Below are positions 34,229-47,048 of a DNA stretch of 64,000 nt, in pieces. Made by a program: the position numbers and the translations under genes. The notes beneath the pieces are model-generated. The model worked only from the letters and a program-made list of their open reading frames with translations. It did not search any database and was not told the origin of the DNA. This DNA is from Lyophyllum atratum (taxonomy: Eukaryota > Basidiomycota > Agaricomycetes > Agaricales > Lyophyllaceae), in contig JACGCN010000012.1 in assembly GCA_014905825.1 (NCBI GenBank), forward strand, positions 992,001 to 1,056,000. Direction: 5' to 3'. Every line of letters starts with the position of its first letter. Position 1 is the first letter of the stretch.

Positions 34229-34936
34229 ATGACAGACGCGATCGAGGTCACACATCTCGGTCCGAAGCTCCGGGTTGATATTGACAAGCCTCCGAATTCG
34301 GAACCGTTCTTCTCTTCGGTGCCACTCAACAGCGAGCACCGACTTGAATGGTCGTGCAGTCATTGCTGCTATGAGCCACCGATACAGGTGAGTCCTATGT
34401 CCTTGGGCTCAGAAGCCACTAACTCGACGGAAATACCCAGGGGACACCGAGCGGAATCCTTTCAGGCAGTGGATATCAACGAGCTTGTTGAACTAAGGGC
34501 GAGACAGCGAACCTTTCATGGGGCGTACAGCCGTACTGCAATTGGGAACCTAGGTTCTGCCTTGACGATCTTACGACTATTCGACCACCGATTCTATCGA
34601 AGTGAGTCACGTCGCCTCGCACCAAATACCTCAACCTTACGGGAATACTTACTCTCTTCCCCTCCACGTTCAGTCGGTATTCTCTTCGCTATACTCGGCA
34701 GCCTGCTTATGGCTCTCTCATACCTGAGGGCGAGGCACTCCGATCAGGATTTCGATGACCGATGGAAGGAGGAGGAGCGTGCAAAGCGGCACCAAGACGC
34801 AATGAAGACGGTCGGGCAGGAGGGGACCCGAATTTTCGGACGGCCGTTCATAACGGCTGGGTGGATTGTATTGGCTGTAGCATGTGTTGTCGCCGTGGTG
34901 GAAGTGGGGTTACTTGTTCTAATTATGCGTCTATGA
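34229..34936 (+). CDS. DUF202-domain membrane protein
   Basis: The ATG at 34229 (MTDAIEVTHLGPKLRVDIDK) is the first in frame; an upstream extension would need TTG. The first exon ends at PPIQ and an intron (about 34388-34440) leads to GHRAESFQAVDINELVELRA. The DUF202 core follows: RARQRTFHGAYSRTAIGNLG with the helix SALTILRLFDHRFYR. An intron from about 34601 to 34673 joins to IGILFAILGSLLMALSYLR. The charged stretch EERAKRHQDAMKTVG precedes the last helix, FITAGWIVLAVACVVAVVEV. Stop 34934-34936. DUF202 is the three-helix domain also found at the C-terminus of VTC polyphosphate polymerase subunits; free-standing fungal members are uncharacterised. The paired promoter with OXA1 does not by itself imply a mitochondrial role. 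Confidence 0.85.
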   Translation: MTDAIEVTHLGPKLRVDIDKPPNSEPFFSSVPLNSEHRLEWSCSHCCYEPPIQVSPMSLGSEATNSTEIPRGHRAESFQAVDINELVELRARQRTFHGAYSRTAIGNLGSALTILRLFDHRFYRSESRRLAPNTSTLREYLLSSPPRSVGILFAILGSLLMALSYLRARHSDQDFDDRWKEEERAKRHQDAMKTVGQEGTRIFGRPFITAGWIVLAVACVVAVVEVGLLVLIMRL

Positions 34937-37277
34937 ACATTGTGCGTCTGTTCCCTTTTGCTCCCGGTAAACCCCCCTGATCAATTACTGGCTCATTCGG
35001 TTCCTCCAACTCTATGTTACCTCGGGAGCAGATAGGCCGTGCCGTACTTCTACTTGCTGCGTGTATTGATTTTTTGTCTGGAACCTTATCGCGTATCATG
35101 TGTCTGATTCTTCATCAAATACAGTTGGACCTGCAAGGTCTAGGCCTCCTCGTTCATCGGCCCTTCTAACATATTTGAATGCTTTAATTACCTACAGGGA
35201 AACCTCATACGGTTTTGGTTATTTATATGAAGTCGATGACAGACGCAACCCTTCTCCACAGACCGTCGCTCTGCATTCAAAGCCACGGGCACTGTGGCAA
35301 CAACGTCATAGAAACTCTATTACAGTAGGACGGGGATCTTCTCTGAATATGGGATGGATGCAGGTGGCGACATCACCCCGTCAAACCAACGACTGCCGAC
35401 CCAGCAAATTCTTGCCATTTAATTGGAGCTGGGCCTTTAAGGATGGGTATAGAAGTCCCTTGATTGATCCCCTTGTACTTACTGAAGTGGGCTTGCGCAG
35501 GTTGACTAGAACTTTTGTTCTATCTCCTTTTTTTAGCGTTAGTCCTCTCGGAGCTGAAAGGAAAGGGGGCGGATCTTGTGCTCCTCGCTATAATGTACGA
35601 CCAATATTCTTCCATGCACAACTTCATAGGCTGAATATTTATAGCCACAGCACCCTGTATCAACCCCCACAGATAAAACGGAGGAAACGATGCCCCATGA
35701 GTCTGGAGCCTAGGTCTAGACCACACGCCATACGCCATACTAATCCGTGATTTGCAATTTCCATGGCCTTACGGAACGCTCACAATAAGCGGAAACGAGG
35801 AGTGTCGACCATCACGGCTCCAAAACACCATTAAGCTAGAAGCTCTATACATTCTTCCCATTTCAAAGAGGGCGCTTTTTCAAATGAAGCTGGGTCTCGA
35901 CTCTTTACCTTTCGTCCCGACGTTGGCAGTCTTATCTTGCATATCTAGCTTCAAGGTGATCTACGTTCCATAAATGTGACTCAGATCTAACGATTTATCG
36001 TATTGTAGGAAACAGCCGATTCAGACATCATCTGCAAACGCGGCGGTGATATTACCTTTTTTTCGGACAAGTAAGGTGAAGAATCTTCGTTCTCCAAGTC
36101 GTGGTCAAGATTTACTTGACGCCTGATGATGCCATTGTCCGGTGTCCTTTTCGGAAGGATGCCAATGTTTGGTTCAGTCTCCTAAGACAAATATCCGCCT
36201 GATTTGAGGCGGCCGCGGGAGTTGAACTCCTTGAGCCTTCGCCTAAAAAGATTGATCATACCCTGTCACTGGCAACCGATACCAAGTACAAGCCCTAGGC
36301 ATTCTCAGCACCCCTCCCACCGTTCTCCGGGAGGGCGAATTCTTTGATGGGAAATAAGCCAAACCTCGCCGTTTACATATTTCTTGCCGTCGATCGGCCT
36401 TGACAGCCTTGAAGTGCACCAGAGCTCCTAAATCTCATGCGCTATCTCTTCTCCGCATCCTCCTGGACGCCTGACCTACATGTCGTTATCTACAATTCCC
36501 ATGGGACCCACAAAGCCCTCATTAAAGTCGGGCCTTACGCTGACGCAGCTACAAGGAATGAATTCCACGTGGGGGCCTGGACCTCTGGACAAACGACGTC
36601 GACCTCGTATCACCACAGACCTGCCGTGAATGTACGTCTTATTTGTCATTCATTTCCGCCGTGCAACGTGGTATTTTCTCTCCGTTGCCGAGGTTCCAGT
36701 GCCTCTGGGAAATGAAACAATGTACTCCACACAGTGGATTAGGAAAATCAGTCCCAGGCGGATGGAATCATAGGCTGCACTCGGTAGGGATTTAGAAACC
36801 CAATGACACAAGCGGTAAGATCTGTGAAGGTCAGGGAAGAAGGGGGCGGTAACGTATTTGTTCTGCTCATTGCGTTCCTGCCATGCATATTCACGGGAAC
36901 CCTGAAAATCTCAGCGGCGACACATGGAAACCCGTCAATGACTGAATTAACTACTGGTCGTCATTCTCACCGATATTCCTCTCCGTCGTGAAGAAAATAT
37001 TATCCAGATGCATTCGTCAACGGCCGCCGAAGGAAGAAAAAAAGAGAGAACATCTGAATCGCAAGCCGGCTTCCAAATGTACAACACAAAGAGAAATACA
37101 ACGCAGATTTACACGCCGTTTCATACCGTGTACTGTGTCATGCTTACGCAGAAAACCGATAATATCAGCTTCTTTACTCCTTGTCAGCCGTTGTGACTAG
37201 GTGGTGTCCGGGATGCAAGCGCAGCCGCATATGGATTCCCTGTAGCGCCTTAGTCATTTGCTAGTGGAGGAATTCAA
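34937..37277. other. Gene-poor interval, 2.3 kb
   Basis: A 216-codon plus-strand frame (35100-35750) and smaller ones have no recognisable domain, a mixed composition and no supporting splice pattern, so I do not call a gene. No repeat, transposon end or RNA gene was found. The region may contain a degenerate element I cannot recognise. Confidence 0.3.
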
Positions 37278-39039
37278 TTACTCACTGTTCCCCCAATTCA
37301 GTGGTCCATTTGGGAAAGACAAAGTGGTCGATATAGGCTCAGGGAACGATGGTGGTACAGACTCTTCCGGCGTCGGGTGAGGGTCCGTTGGTGGCGTCTC
37401 TGTTATTGACGTCTCTCCTGAAGCGACCGAAGCTGTACGGTAGCTAGGAGGTCGGTCAGAGAACGGCGTTCCTCTTTCCTGAGAGATTCTTTCAAAGGTT
37501 TCTGCGCGAAATGAATCTAACGCCATCCTGTCTCTCTCTAAATTCTGGGAGACCTCGACCAGCTGAGCACCGGCAGTATTGGCTCTCCGCTGAGCGGCGT
37601 CTCGTTCCGCCGTTAGCTGCATATGTCGTCAGGCTTGGTCAGGTGTACGAAGTCCATTAGTTGCTTACACGACGATGAACACGCTCAAGTTCGGCTGCAG
37701 AGACTACGATCTTCTCTGTCAAGTGAACAACGTAAGTTTAATATCGGAAAATGCGGGAAAAAGGCGGAATCACGGTGAAATGCCATGTCTGTGAAGATAT
37801 TATCGAAGAAAACATCACTCATCAGGGATCTTTGTGAAACAACGATGGTCAGCCTCGATAGGGTCTGTCTTAGGGGATAAGATGATTATCGCTTACCCTT
37901 GCGCTATTGCCACACGACCTATAGGTTTTACGAACGGAGAGGCCTGCTGTGCTTGTCTACATAGCATCTCGGTCTGACCAGCGAGCGTTTGGGCCTTACC
38001 AAGCGCGCTACGCTCCATCATGTCTGCCATCCTGAATATGAGAACCAACAGGTATAAGTTGTCTCACAAAAGCTTCAATTAAGATGTTCTACGCACCCCC
38101 CCCCGCCGAACATATCTAAGTTTAATCGATGACAATGTCACCTGAACTGTCTCTCGTGATGGGCAGGAGGAAAGGCTCACCCCATTGTGAGTATCCCAAG
38201 GCTCCGTTAACCCTGGCTTTACAAGCGGACATTGATCTATCAGCTCGTGCCAGGATCTCGGCAGCCTGGCATTCAGCATTGAGCGTGCGCTGAATCTCAT
38301 CATGTAAGGTTTGCGATGACCGAAGCTGGGACTCTAGCATGTCATCTTCAGGGAAATCTGATGAGGTTCGGCGCTGTCAGCACCCGTTACCCCCGTCCTA
38401 GCAGGGCCAGTGTGAAACGGTGTACTGACCTTCCGTGGGGCCATCGAATATTCGAAGGTATAGATCTGACAGTTCCTTCTTCAAGGCTTCGTACTGGACT
38501 CCTTTTTCCGAGAGTTCCACTGTCTGGAGTTGCAGATAGTGTCGTTACTCCATTTATCATTCCATGCGACTCATGGCAAAGATGTACCACCCACCGCCTG
38601 CTTAGCCTCGCTCAGCATCTGGCGAAGCGTGTTCTGGCTGTCCCTCTCCGTGTACTCCTGCTGCAAGGCTTCCACATATTCGCTTGACATGGAAGTTTTA
38701 TTAAGAATATCAGATTAAAATTGTCAGACGAGGGACTTACCGTTCTTCTTTACTTTCTTTAGCCTCGAACTTCTCTCTTCTCCCTGTTAACTTATGTGCT
38801 AACCGCCGAGCAGTAGAGTCACGTAGAGCAATATGTTCTTTCCTTTCCTTTGCGGTCGTCTCCGAAAGTTTTTTGAGTCGGTTCTCGCTCTGTCGCAATT
38901 GGGTCTCCAGATCCTTAACATAGCTAGCTTGGTGAGATAGGGCTGAAGGGATGTAATCGAGTTCCGAAATGCTGGCCATGAGCCGCGAACGATAGGGAGC
39001 ATTATCACGGATGGTTTGAGGTGTCGATGGGGCTGCCAT
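37278..39039 (-). CDS. Agaricomycete-type coiled-coil protein
   Basis: Start at 39039 (MAAPSTPQTIRDNAPYRSRL). The N-terminal block ISELDYIPSALSHQ, then YVKDLETQLRQSENRLKKL and TARRLAHKLTGRREKFEAKE, identifies a coiled-coil family that I know as common in mushroom-forming fungi but without a function. Later exons give LESQLRSSQTLHDEIQRTL, ADRSMSACKARVNGALGYSQ, MADMMERSALGKAQTL-like sequence (about 37985-38035), LTAERDAAQRRANTAGAQL and a Pro/Ser-rich tail ending GPLNWGNSE (stop 37278-37280). About six introns. No membrane segment or signal peptide, so probably cytosolic. Exon borders in the middle are approximate. It does not share sequence with the larger coiled-coil gene at 18-21.5 kb beyond helix propensity. 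Confidence 0.75.
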
Positions 39040-39119
39040 AATGTTTTGAGGTCTTTGAAGTTGGCGTTTTATGCTCTAGTCTACACTTAACTATGCTGTG
39101 ATGATGTCTGAGCAGCTAA

Positions 39120-39151
39120 TATATCGCTGATGGACTATATCGCTGATGGAC
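39120..39151. repeat. 16-bp tandem repeat
   Basis: TATATCGCTGATGGAC occurs twice in a row upstream of the coiled-coil gene start. A small local duplication. Confidence 0.85.
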
Positions 39152-39411
39152 TCCGTGACACCCGATAGTGAGGTACAGCAACAGCAGTAGGGTCAGTAAA
39201 CAGATTGCTGTTAGGCACACGATGAGGATGAGGCAGTGCTGAGCGCGATGAGCAGAGATGGTGGTCCAACGTCAACGTTAAACATACAACCATCATCGAG
39301 TATAACTTAGATTACGTCATAGACAATGAAAATGGTATAGTGATGTTCACCGATCCGGGACCGATTATGGTATACATATTAACAGAATTCTATACATGCA
39401 TAGCGATCGTA

Positions 39412-41340
39412 TTATCTGCGACGACTCATCGCAAAGCAGCCTTCGTAACCCTGAATATCGGTCGGGGTTAAGGTATCCCGCCACCGCCCAGCCAGGTTCG
39501 CGTTGACATTGCCGACGAGATATCCCCGATAGAGCCATTTCCCCCTGTCGCCATCCACCTATTCAGGGAGTCAGAGCTACGGTAACACGGCAGAAAAACG
39601 GAACGTACATATTCTTTGGACAGGCTGACGAAACCGTCACAAGGTCTTACTCGACCTACCAGGTTGAACTGACCCCATGCCGAATGACCCTGTCGGGGGC
39701 GGATTTCAGATACAAGGTATCACTGTCATAAAGTTTCGTACCTCTCCGGTGATGATGATGTCCTGAACGGAGACTCCTCTCCTTTCGAAGCCATACATGC
39801 CGGAAGCTACGCACGACGCCCGCTGGTAATGGATAATACCTTCACGAGCAGGTTCCTGTATCTCTATACCGTCACGACTCTCCCGAATCTGTGTACCTGT
39901 TGGGAAGTACGATCTGAGAGGATCTCCAGCCGGCAGCGGTTCAACATTATCAGATTCGAGCTCGATGCCAGAATCAGAGCGCGAGGGATCAGAGGCCAAG
40001 AGGTGGTGTTCACGAAGTTTCCAGGTTTGGCGATGCCGTACGACCATACTTTTCTGGATGATTGGCGGCTGGCCTCCCGCTAGAAGTGCAGCGTAGGCTG
40101 TAAATTCTGTATACTGCGCGGTTGTTAAGATTAATAGATGATAATTTGGAGCGCTTAACACTAACAGTGAATAATCCTTCCCAAACTCCCTCAATGCTGT
40201 AGGTGTCCCTTGCTAAGTCCATGTCCTACCCATGCTTAAGAACAGATGCGGACTCACCTTCCGGGCCTGAAGGAGTCGGTGAGGATGTTGTCGTACTCTG
40301 GCAGCCCAAGATTACGACATCGCTCCCACTCGCATTCCCATTCAAGCTGCTCTTGGATTATCGACGATGGGTGTGATGGAGGCAAAGGGGTGGAGTAGCC
40401 AACGCCCTCTGCTAATTTGTTTACAAGTGTCAGGAACGAAAGGATGGCAGGGGTCGCAAGGGGTGGAGGTGGGAGCAGACATGACTCAGAATAGTATTCT
40501 ACAGGGCTTGATTGGGGAAAGCGCGGTCCGGGGACAAAGTGGTCCCAAGCGGGGTTTGTGAGCTCGTACTGAAAGAGAGTGGAAGTCAAAAGTCCGTTAG
40601 ATGTCGTGGATAGTCATTTGCAATTTGCTCTGACCTTGTGGGCGGCTAATGCGAGGATCTTCAACGTGTTGAGAACGTTCCAAGACTCTTCATCACCCTT
40701 GCTGTAGTCACCTGTATGAACATTAGGACACGGTTGAACTGAGCAAGGAAGTTTGGCACTCACTAGGCCTCAGCAAGAACCAGAAGAGCCACATAGCCAA
40801 CGACCTGGTCTCTGTGTCGGGGAGCCACGCCTCTGCGCGTAAGGTTTTGACTGCTCGAGAGGCTCCCCGCTCATGAAACCAGAACTCCCTCAGCCAAACA
40901 TCCACCTCCGCATAATGACGTAAGTGCTGCTCGTTCTTCCCCTCATTTTCCAGCATCAAGAAGTATGCATGGAAGAGCAAGTCGTGTAAAAGAGGGTGGT
41001 CATCCACATCATCCGTTGGCCGAACGATCGAGTCTAATCTGGCGCGAATCCGTTTTAAATAGAAGCATCGACGTTGGAGCTCAACAGCAAGGATGCATGG
41101 GGTCGTCCTTTCGCAGCCCAACCGTCGGATGACAGGTCCGATATCGAATTTGTGAGCGAAGATACGAGCGTAAAGATGGTGATTGGAGATGATGGTCAGA
41201 CGAGAGTAAATCCTCCTGTTGGTGGATAGCAACGGGAGGAGGCCAGAGGGTGGGCCGAGGAAAGACTGTGTGGCGGCGAAAAAGGCGATATGTTCGAGCA
41301 CCTCCTGGGGAACTGTATCGAGAGTCGGAGATACAGTCAT
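39412..41340 (-). CDS. F-box-like protein, family member 1
   Basis: Start at 41340 (MTVSPTLDTVPQEVLEHIAF); an apparent extension upstream would use TTG. The N-terminus fits an F-box-like helix bundle (DTVPQEVLEHIAFFAAT, then PPSGLLPLLSTNRRIYSRL and NHHLYARIFAHKFDIG). A Leu-rich helical middle contains LAVELQRRCFYLKRIRARL. Later exons give TYSIEGVWEGLFT, VSVQDIIITGE, then AWGQFNLVGRVRPCDGFVSL and GKWLYRGYLVGN, ending CFAMSRRR (stop 39412-39414). These C-terminal blocks recur in the members ending at 41675 and 49981. About seven introns. Role presumably substrate binding for an SCF-type ubiquitin ligase, by analogy only. Confidence 0.78.
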
Positions 41341-41674
41341 GGTGGAGAGACGGATGAAATGCGGCAAAGACAATTGGTAGAAGACTGCCAAGCGGCAAGT
41401 TTAGATGCCGAATTGCCGGTTCATTATGCTTATGTTCTGTCTCCGGTGGCGATCGGTATAAAAACGCGAGGAAAGCAATGAGGCCTTAGAAAGATCGAGC
41501 TAAGCTCGGATGGGGGTGCAAAGAGGTCAATGGAAGGTCATGAGGTCCATGGAAGTGAAGGTATCATGAACGGGGGTATGATATATTTTTGATAGTGCGA
41601 CACAGGAATTAATAGTACGCATGAGGGAATATATGATACTTGTAGCTAAACGGATTCTTTTAATGACAATCTGA

Positions 41675-43678
41675 TCATCCCATCGTTATCATTGGAACAT
41701 TATCGCGCACTTGGCATAGACTGAAGGCAGCTTCCCAACCCGCAGGCTGAGTGCCGCTGGACATGCCTTTGAACCTACCAACGAAGTTTTGCGACGAGGT
41801 CACTGGAAGAGCTGAGAATGAGTATGAGTATACAGAGAATGCAAGATGTTGCAAGCTTTACCATATCCTCTGAGTAACGTACTCCCCGTGCCCTCGAGCT
41901 ATCAATAGGTTAGCTTTTTTCTACGAAAAGGCCGGTAATGAAAACACACCGGTTCCCTTGCAAGCATGATAAGACCATCTGCAAGACGTATCCGTCCGAG
42001 GATATGATAGTCGCCCCAAGCTGATGCGTGTCTCTCGTCGGTCTGTAAAGTATCATAAGGCGAGACATAGGGTGGAGCGGACGTCAGAACGAACCTTGCC
42101 TGTGATGATCACGTCAAGTACATCACTATGCTCATCAGCGGGGTTTCCACCACCTCGAAAGGTCTCGTAACGTGTCCTGAAGACTCCCTTTTCATCAAAA
42201 AGCTCGATTCCGTTCTCCAGATTAGATGCCGCATCAGTATGAATTTCCAATACTTTCATTTCGGTTAACACACCTCTCGTGGAACCCATTTGAAACCCGC
42301 CGGCAGCCATGCATTCATCGTCCCCGCTGATGCATCGACCCCCGGTAGCGCCGAAGCGAGATCGCGAGTGAAATGTTCCTGCAAGGACATGTAGAGTGGG
42401 AATCTTCCAGTTGTTGGCAAGATCGGCGGAGCAGTCAGAGTGCCCAGCCAGGCCTTGTAGTCATCCAGATATGGCATCTAGGGAGGAGAAGTGTAAGAGC
42501 GTGTATGATGAGCTGGCAGATTTCACACACAATATACGAACCCCGCCAGCTTCCCGTCAGCGTTCCGAGCTTGTATGCAGGAGTAGTTGTGGGTGACCTG
42601 TAAACATGGTTCCGTGCTACGCCAACGTCGAGACCGGGGAAATTGGCAAATTGGGTCCTACAATCGTCGATAAAACCCTTGATGTCGTCAAGAGTCGGGC
42701 CTCGATGGACTTCTGAGAGCCCTATCCGATTCTCTGGGTACAGGTGAGGGGGTAGCGCTGGTTTGAGAGTTTCTTGACGTGTGAAAAAGGACAGCGCAGA
42801 AAATAGAGATACCGAAGGGACTCGCATTGTGCGCGCTACTTGTCCAAAGTACGCCACATCGCGAGGAAGAAGGGGTGAAGGAGGATATGGCCCGTGAACA
42901 CTCGAGGAGGTCGGCTGATGTGTGAATGTTGCAATATCGAAACAAAATTCCGCTGTGCTGAAGATTGGATACTGTTGTATAATCAGCTTAAGCGTGCATC
43001 CAGCATGCAGAGAGGACGTACACGGAAGGCGGCAAACACGAATGGTTTGAGTAATTGCGCAATCTCTTCACGCGACTCTGCAGATTCCCTACCGACTGAT
43101 CCTACACAAAAGTTAGGGGAGGTCAACAAGAGGGATAGCGCGGACTCACGTTGAGATGAGGATAACCAAAATAAAGCCACGGCCAATGAATTCTGCTCAT
43201 TTGGTATCGGCCATCCATTGTTTGTCTCCGAGCCGCGGTAGAGCCGTCGGCGAAGAAAGTTATTCAGAAAAATGTGTAGGCCAGCCCCCATAAGATGTTT
43301 TGTGTTCTTCTGGCCCGTGTCTGAGTCTTCGAACATCATGAACGCGATCCAGAACGCCTCTGTCAGAGACGGGTCGTCCAGATTACCACTTCGAAAAATG
43401 CGTAGTGCTCTGAAACGGCGTTGTAGTTCAAGCTTCGCGCCGTCCCGCACGATGTGCGCCTCGAGCTTGCATGATGGACCTTGAATGTCAAACGTCTGTG
43501 CAAAGATGTCGTGGTAGAGTGGCGCAGAGTCGAGAGTCAATATACTGTGCCATGCGTGGGAGACGAGGGAGAGATTGAGAAAGTCGCGTGGAGGGCCTGG
43601 GTATTCGGCGTCGAAGACGGTGAAAAGAGCGATCCTCCGCAATACGTCTGGTCGGGCATTGAATATACTTGCCAGCAT
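41675..43678 (-). CDS. F-box-like protein, family member 2
   Basis: Start at 43678 (MLASIFNARPDVLRRIALF). N-terminal blocks align with member 1: PPRDFLNLSLVSHAWHSIL, PLYHDIFAQTFDIQG, KLELQRRFRALRIFRSG. Mid-protein TLDDIKGFIDDCRTQFANF precedes YKLGTLTGSWRGSYI. Then come WLPAGFKWVPRE, SDVLDVIITGK at an intron donor, and the exon GDYHILGRIRLADGLIMLA. The tail reads NFVGRFKGMSSGTQPAGWEA and ends MITMG (stop 41675-41677). The same strand and adjacent position as member 1 (335 bp apart) indicate tandem duplication, but similarity is low, so the event is old. The frame can be carried through all introns without a stop. Confidence 0.75.
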
Positions 43679-46184
43679 GGTTCAGGTAGGGGGGAAAATG
43701 AAGGATAGGGAGGAAGCATATTTATACTTCTGTAAGCGTTACAGTTCGAACGGCGACCTTCAAATCAGGGTTAATGGGTTGTAAAGTTCCCACGAAGTGA
43801 AGCGCGTAAGCCAAGAGAAGTTATGAAAGCAGCAGCTTCGCCCTATGCGGTGGACGCGTCCTCGGTGCGGCGAGGTGGAGAAAAAATATTCAGGGCCATG
43901 GCTAAGTTGTCACAGCCGCAGGCGCTATATCCGGAAGAACGTGCCATCCCCGTGAGGAAGCTCGCAAGTCACCGAATCCTGGCAACTTCCGCCGTTGATC
44001 CCAGCCAAAAATACCTTACCGAGATCAAAATCCAACAGGCACATCCTCAACAACGTCGATGGTGGTCTTGAAGGGTCTTGACCAGATGACGAGGTGACGA
44101 TGATAAAAAGACCATGGCGGAGTAATGAAACGCCAGTACGTGTGTTGATCGGCGTCTCTGCATGGGTGCTTTTACCCCACTCGACCTCAAGGACATGCCT
44201 AATCAGACCGCGGGAGGTCCGTAAGCGAACAAAATCTTAGGATTTGATTTCCCAGCGTGGCCATCCACCCACATAGTCACATCTGTTGAGCTTTTCATTC
44301 AATAACATGGAACTGCAGGTGGAATAGTCGGAGGCCGTTGATGGATGGTCCTCATATGTTGGAGTGCCCAAGCTATTCTCAGCGCGGCTACGATAGCAGG
44401 CATCGCGAAATATGAAATGCAGCCGTGTTTCTAGGTCGTATGGAACGCACCTAGAGAAACGGAAGACGGGGTCGGGATACCAAGCCCTGACACAGTTAAG
44501 TAACAAAAACAGAAGGCCCACAGTTTCTGATGGATGCCAAAACGAGTACAATGTCACTTAACCCTGAATTCCTGAAATTCTTGGTACCCCGATGACAGGC
44601 TAGCGGATAAAATCCCAAGATTCAACAACAATCAGGCTGAGGGTATAAGAGGTATTGCATGTGTGCTTACCACCTACGAGCGCGAGTTTCTGGAATCCGA
44701 ATGATGCGACTGTGCTATGTATGAATCGATGCTGGCACAGTTGATCCCGGTCCATAAGCCAGTGCCAAATTATTATGACTCAGCGGGCGGGGCATCGGAC
44801 TCACTGCCATCTGTGAAGTTCAGCCGACAACCCTGCCAGGAGCGACGGAGTGAGCGGCCCTTGCTCTTTATCTATCAAGACACTTGGGTCTGTGAGGAGA
44901 TGAAGAATCGTGTGGATTTTTTGGACACAACAGGAAATGATGCATCGGCTCTTGCAATGTTTTTACTGAATTGGTTAGCATCCTGCAAGGATTGAAGTTG
45001 GTTCACGTCACCTTCGAGCTTCAAGCGGATAAATGAAGCGGTGAGGAAGGTATCTATCAGACTTCAAGGGTTACGACAACAATGAACGGGGAATACAAAC
45101 CTAGGTGTCCAAAGAACTCGGCTGCGATCGCTGATGGCCCCATAGACCCGAAAGTCCCTAAATTGGTGCTATGAGCAGCCATTAAGATGGTTTTTTTTAG
45201 AAATAGCTATACGCTGTGCGATGAATGCTTTCGTGGTATGAATCAAAATTTGCGATGGAGGAACCGATCACTGACTTCTTCTCGGTGTCACCGTGATGCT
45301 AGCGTCTGATCAAGTCCCTTCTCAAATTAAACAATGTCCTCTGGATGATCGCTGACGGAGCACGAGAGGGATCAGATGATTACGGTGCGGTTGTTGGAAT
45401 TTGATGAGACCGCTTTCACGATCGCAAGCCTCGATTAGACAGCTCCTTATCACGGGGGTTGATAATCTAATGGAAGCCCGCTGCATACGCTTGCGACGTT
45501 TCCATATGGAGGATTGGAGTTGAGTGAAGGCTCTACGAGCACATAAAGCATTCCTAACACGAGCAAATGAGTTGTGGGCAAATGAACGGTAATAAAATTG
45601 GCTCATAGCTCATTTTAAAGATGTGTTTCAGAATATGGCTTCTCATGGAATGCCACCGGAGTCCATGTCCAAGAGGCGCCCCTGCAATCTTCGCGGCAGC
45701 GGCCTTGATACGTCATTTATTTAATCTCCAAATCGAACCCATCATCATCAACAGAAAAATTGAGGTTCGAACATGTTGGAGTTTGCAGAGTAGAGGGAAT
45801 GGACCAAGGCCAGTTATAAGAACGCTGTAAATCCAGTGAGAGCCACCATGTTCCTTGCGACACATACCGAACCAGCCCACCAGAGATCATTTAACATTTC
45901 AAGGATGTAATAGAAGTGTTTTCGGTGGCTCTCCACACGTGGAGAGAAACGCAAGTAATCCTGCAGGCAGACGGGTCGTAGGTGTGTGCCAACGGGTGAA
46001 GCTGGTGCAGTGTGGTCTTTACGGTGTGGTCTAGTGTGGTATTGAAGTTGATCTTATCTATATTACGTAAAGGCCTGCCCTGAGGTCTGATCGATTTCAA
46101 GTTATCGATCATCTAGGCCCAAATTTTACTATAACGTCCAAACTTTTTTTTGAAACCCTTCTTCATCCCTTATCCTCATCTACC
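43679..46184. other. Gene-poor interval with orphan coding-like frames
   Basis: Minus-strand frames at 44237-44557 (LETRLHFIFRDACYRSRAEN) and 45322-45606 (SSIWKRRKRMQRASIRLSTP), and a plus-strand frame at 44717-44995, look mildly protein-like. They lack starts, partners or motifs. They may be decayed exons; no gene is supported. The last about 100 bp upstream of 46185 is the pyrimidine-rich leader of the eEF1B gene. Confidence 0.3.
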
Positions 46185-47048
46185 ATGTCCGCAGATCTCG
46201 CCAAACTTGAGCAGCACCTTGCCACCAGGTCCTATGTCGAAGGGTGAGTGTAATGTCCATTAATCACCGTGTTTCTCGACATCTAATCGGATTTGATGTT
46301 CCAGGTACACCCCTTCGCAGGCTGACGTCCACGTCTTCAAACTCCTTGGCGCAGCTCCTGATGCTTCCAAGACCCCTAACGCTTCCCGGTGGTACACTCA
46401 TATCCAATCGTACTCAGCTGAACACGGATCGCTCCCTGGGTCGAGCACTGCTGGAGAGGCTTTCGCCGCAGGTGCCGCAGCTCCCGCAGCTCCTGCTGAT
46501 GACGAGGATGAGGTCGATCTCTTCGGATCCGACGATGAAGAAGAAGATGCGGAGGCTGAGCGTGTTAAGGCGGAACGCGTCGCCGCTTATAATGCTAAAA
46601 AGGCCGGCAAGGTCAAGCCTGTGGCGAAGGTCAGTACGATTGCAAATACATCATCATTCGCCGTATTTATGTCATTTTTCAGTCTGTTGTGACCCTCGAT
46701 GTCAAGCCTTGGGATGATGAGACCGACATGGCTGCCTTGGAAGCCGCTGTACGATCCATCGAGCAAGATGGTCTACTTTGGGGCGCTTCCAAGCTCGTGC
46801 CCATTGGTTATGGAATTAAAAAACTCCAGATGACCCTCGTCGTTGGTATGTGCAATATAAATTGCATCGTCCAGGTTATTAATTACCTTGATCAACAGAG
46901 GATGACAAGGTCTCTACTGACGAACTCCAGGAGAAGATTGCTGAGTTCGAAGACTATGTCCAGAGCTCAGACGTCGCTGCGATGCAAAGTAAGTCTGAAG
47001 GACCTCTAAATGAAATAATCTGACTGATTTACCCGCCCAGAACTCTAA
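46185..47048 (+). CDS. EFB1: Translation elongation factor eEF1B-alpha (EF-1-beta), nucleotide exchange subunit
   Basis: Recharges eEF1A with GTP during elongation. The start at 46185 ([20 protein letters not shown]) gives the GST-C-like N-terminal domain, continuing after intron 1 (63 bp) with [15 protein letters not shown] and [16 protein letters not shown]. The acidic linker [20 protein letters not shown] is the usual casein kinase target. The exchange domain is [37 protein letters not shown], then after an intron [20 protein letters not shown]. The last intron (about 46990-47040) leaves only LysLeu and the stop (47046-47048), so the protein ends DVAAMQKL. Four short introns, as expected for a highly expressed fungal gene. 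The leader is rich in T and C. Confidence 0.95.

Noticed and set aside
35100..35750. 216-codon plus-strand frame
   Set aside because: Composition is uneven, there is no recognisable domain and no splice pattern; the length alone is not enough in a genome of this base composition.
36205..36245. tRNA-like T-arm (GGAGTTGAACTCC region)
   Set aside because: No matching D-arm, anticodon arm or acceptor stem could be formed around it.
46241..46303. snoRNA inside eEF1B introns, as in budding yeast EFB1
   Set aside because: The introns are about 50-63 bp and show no paired C and D boxes.
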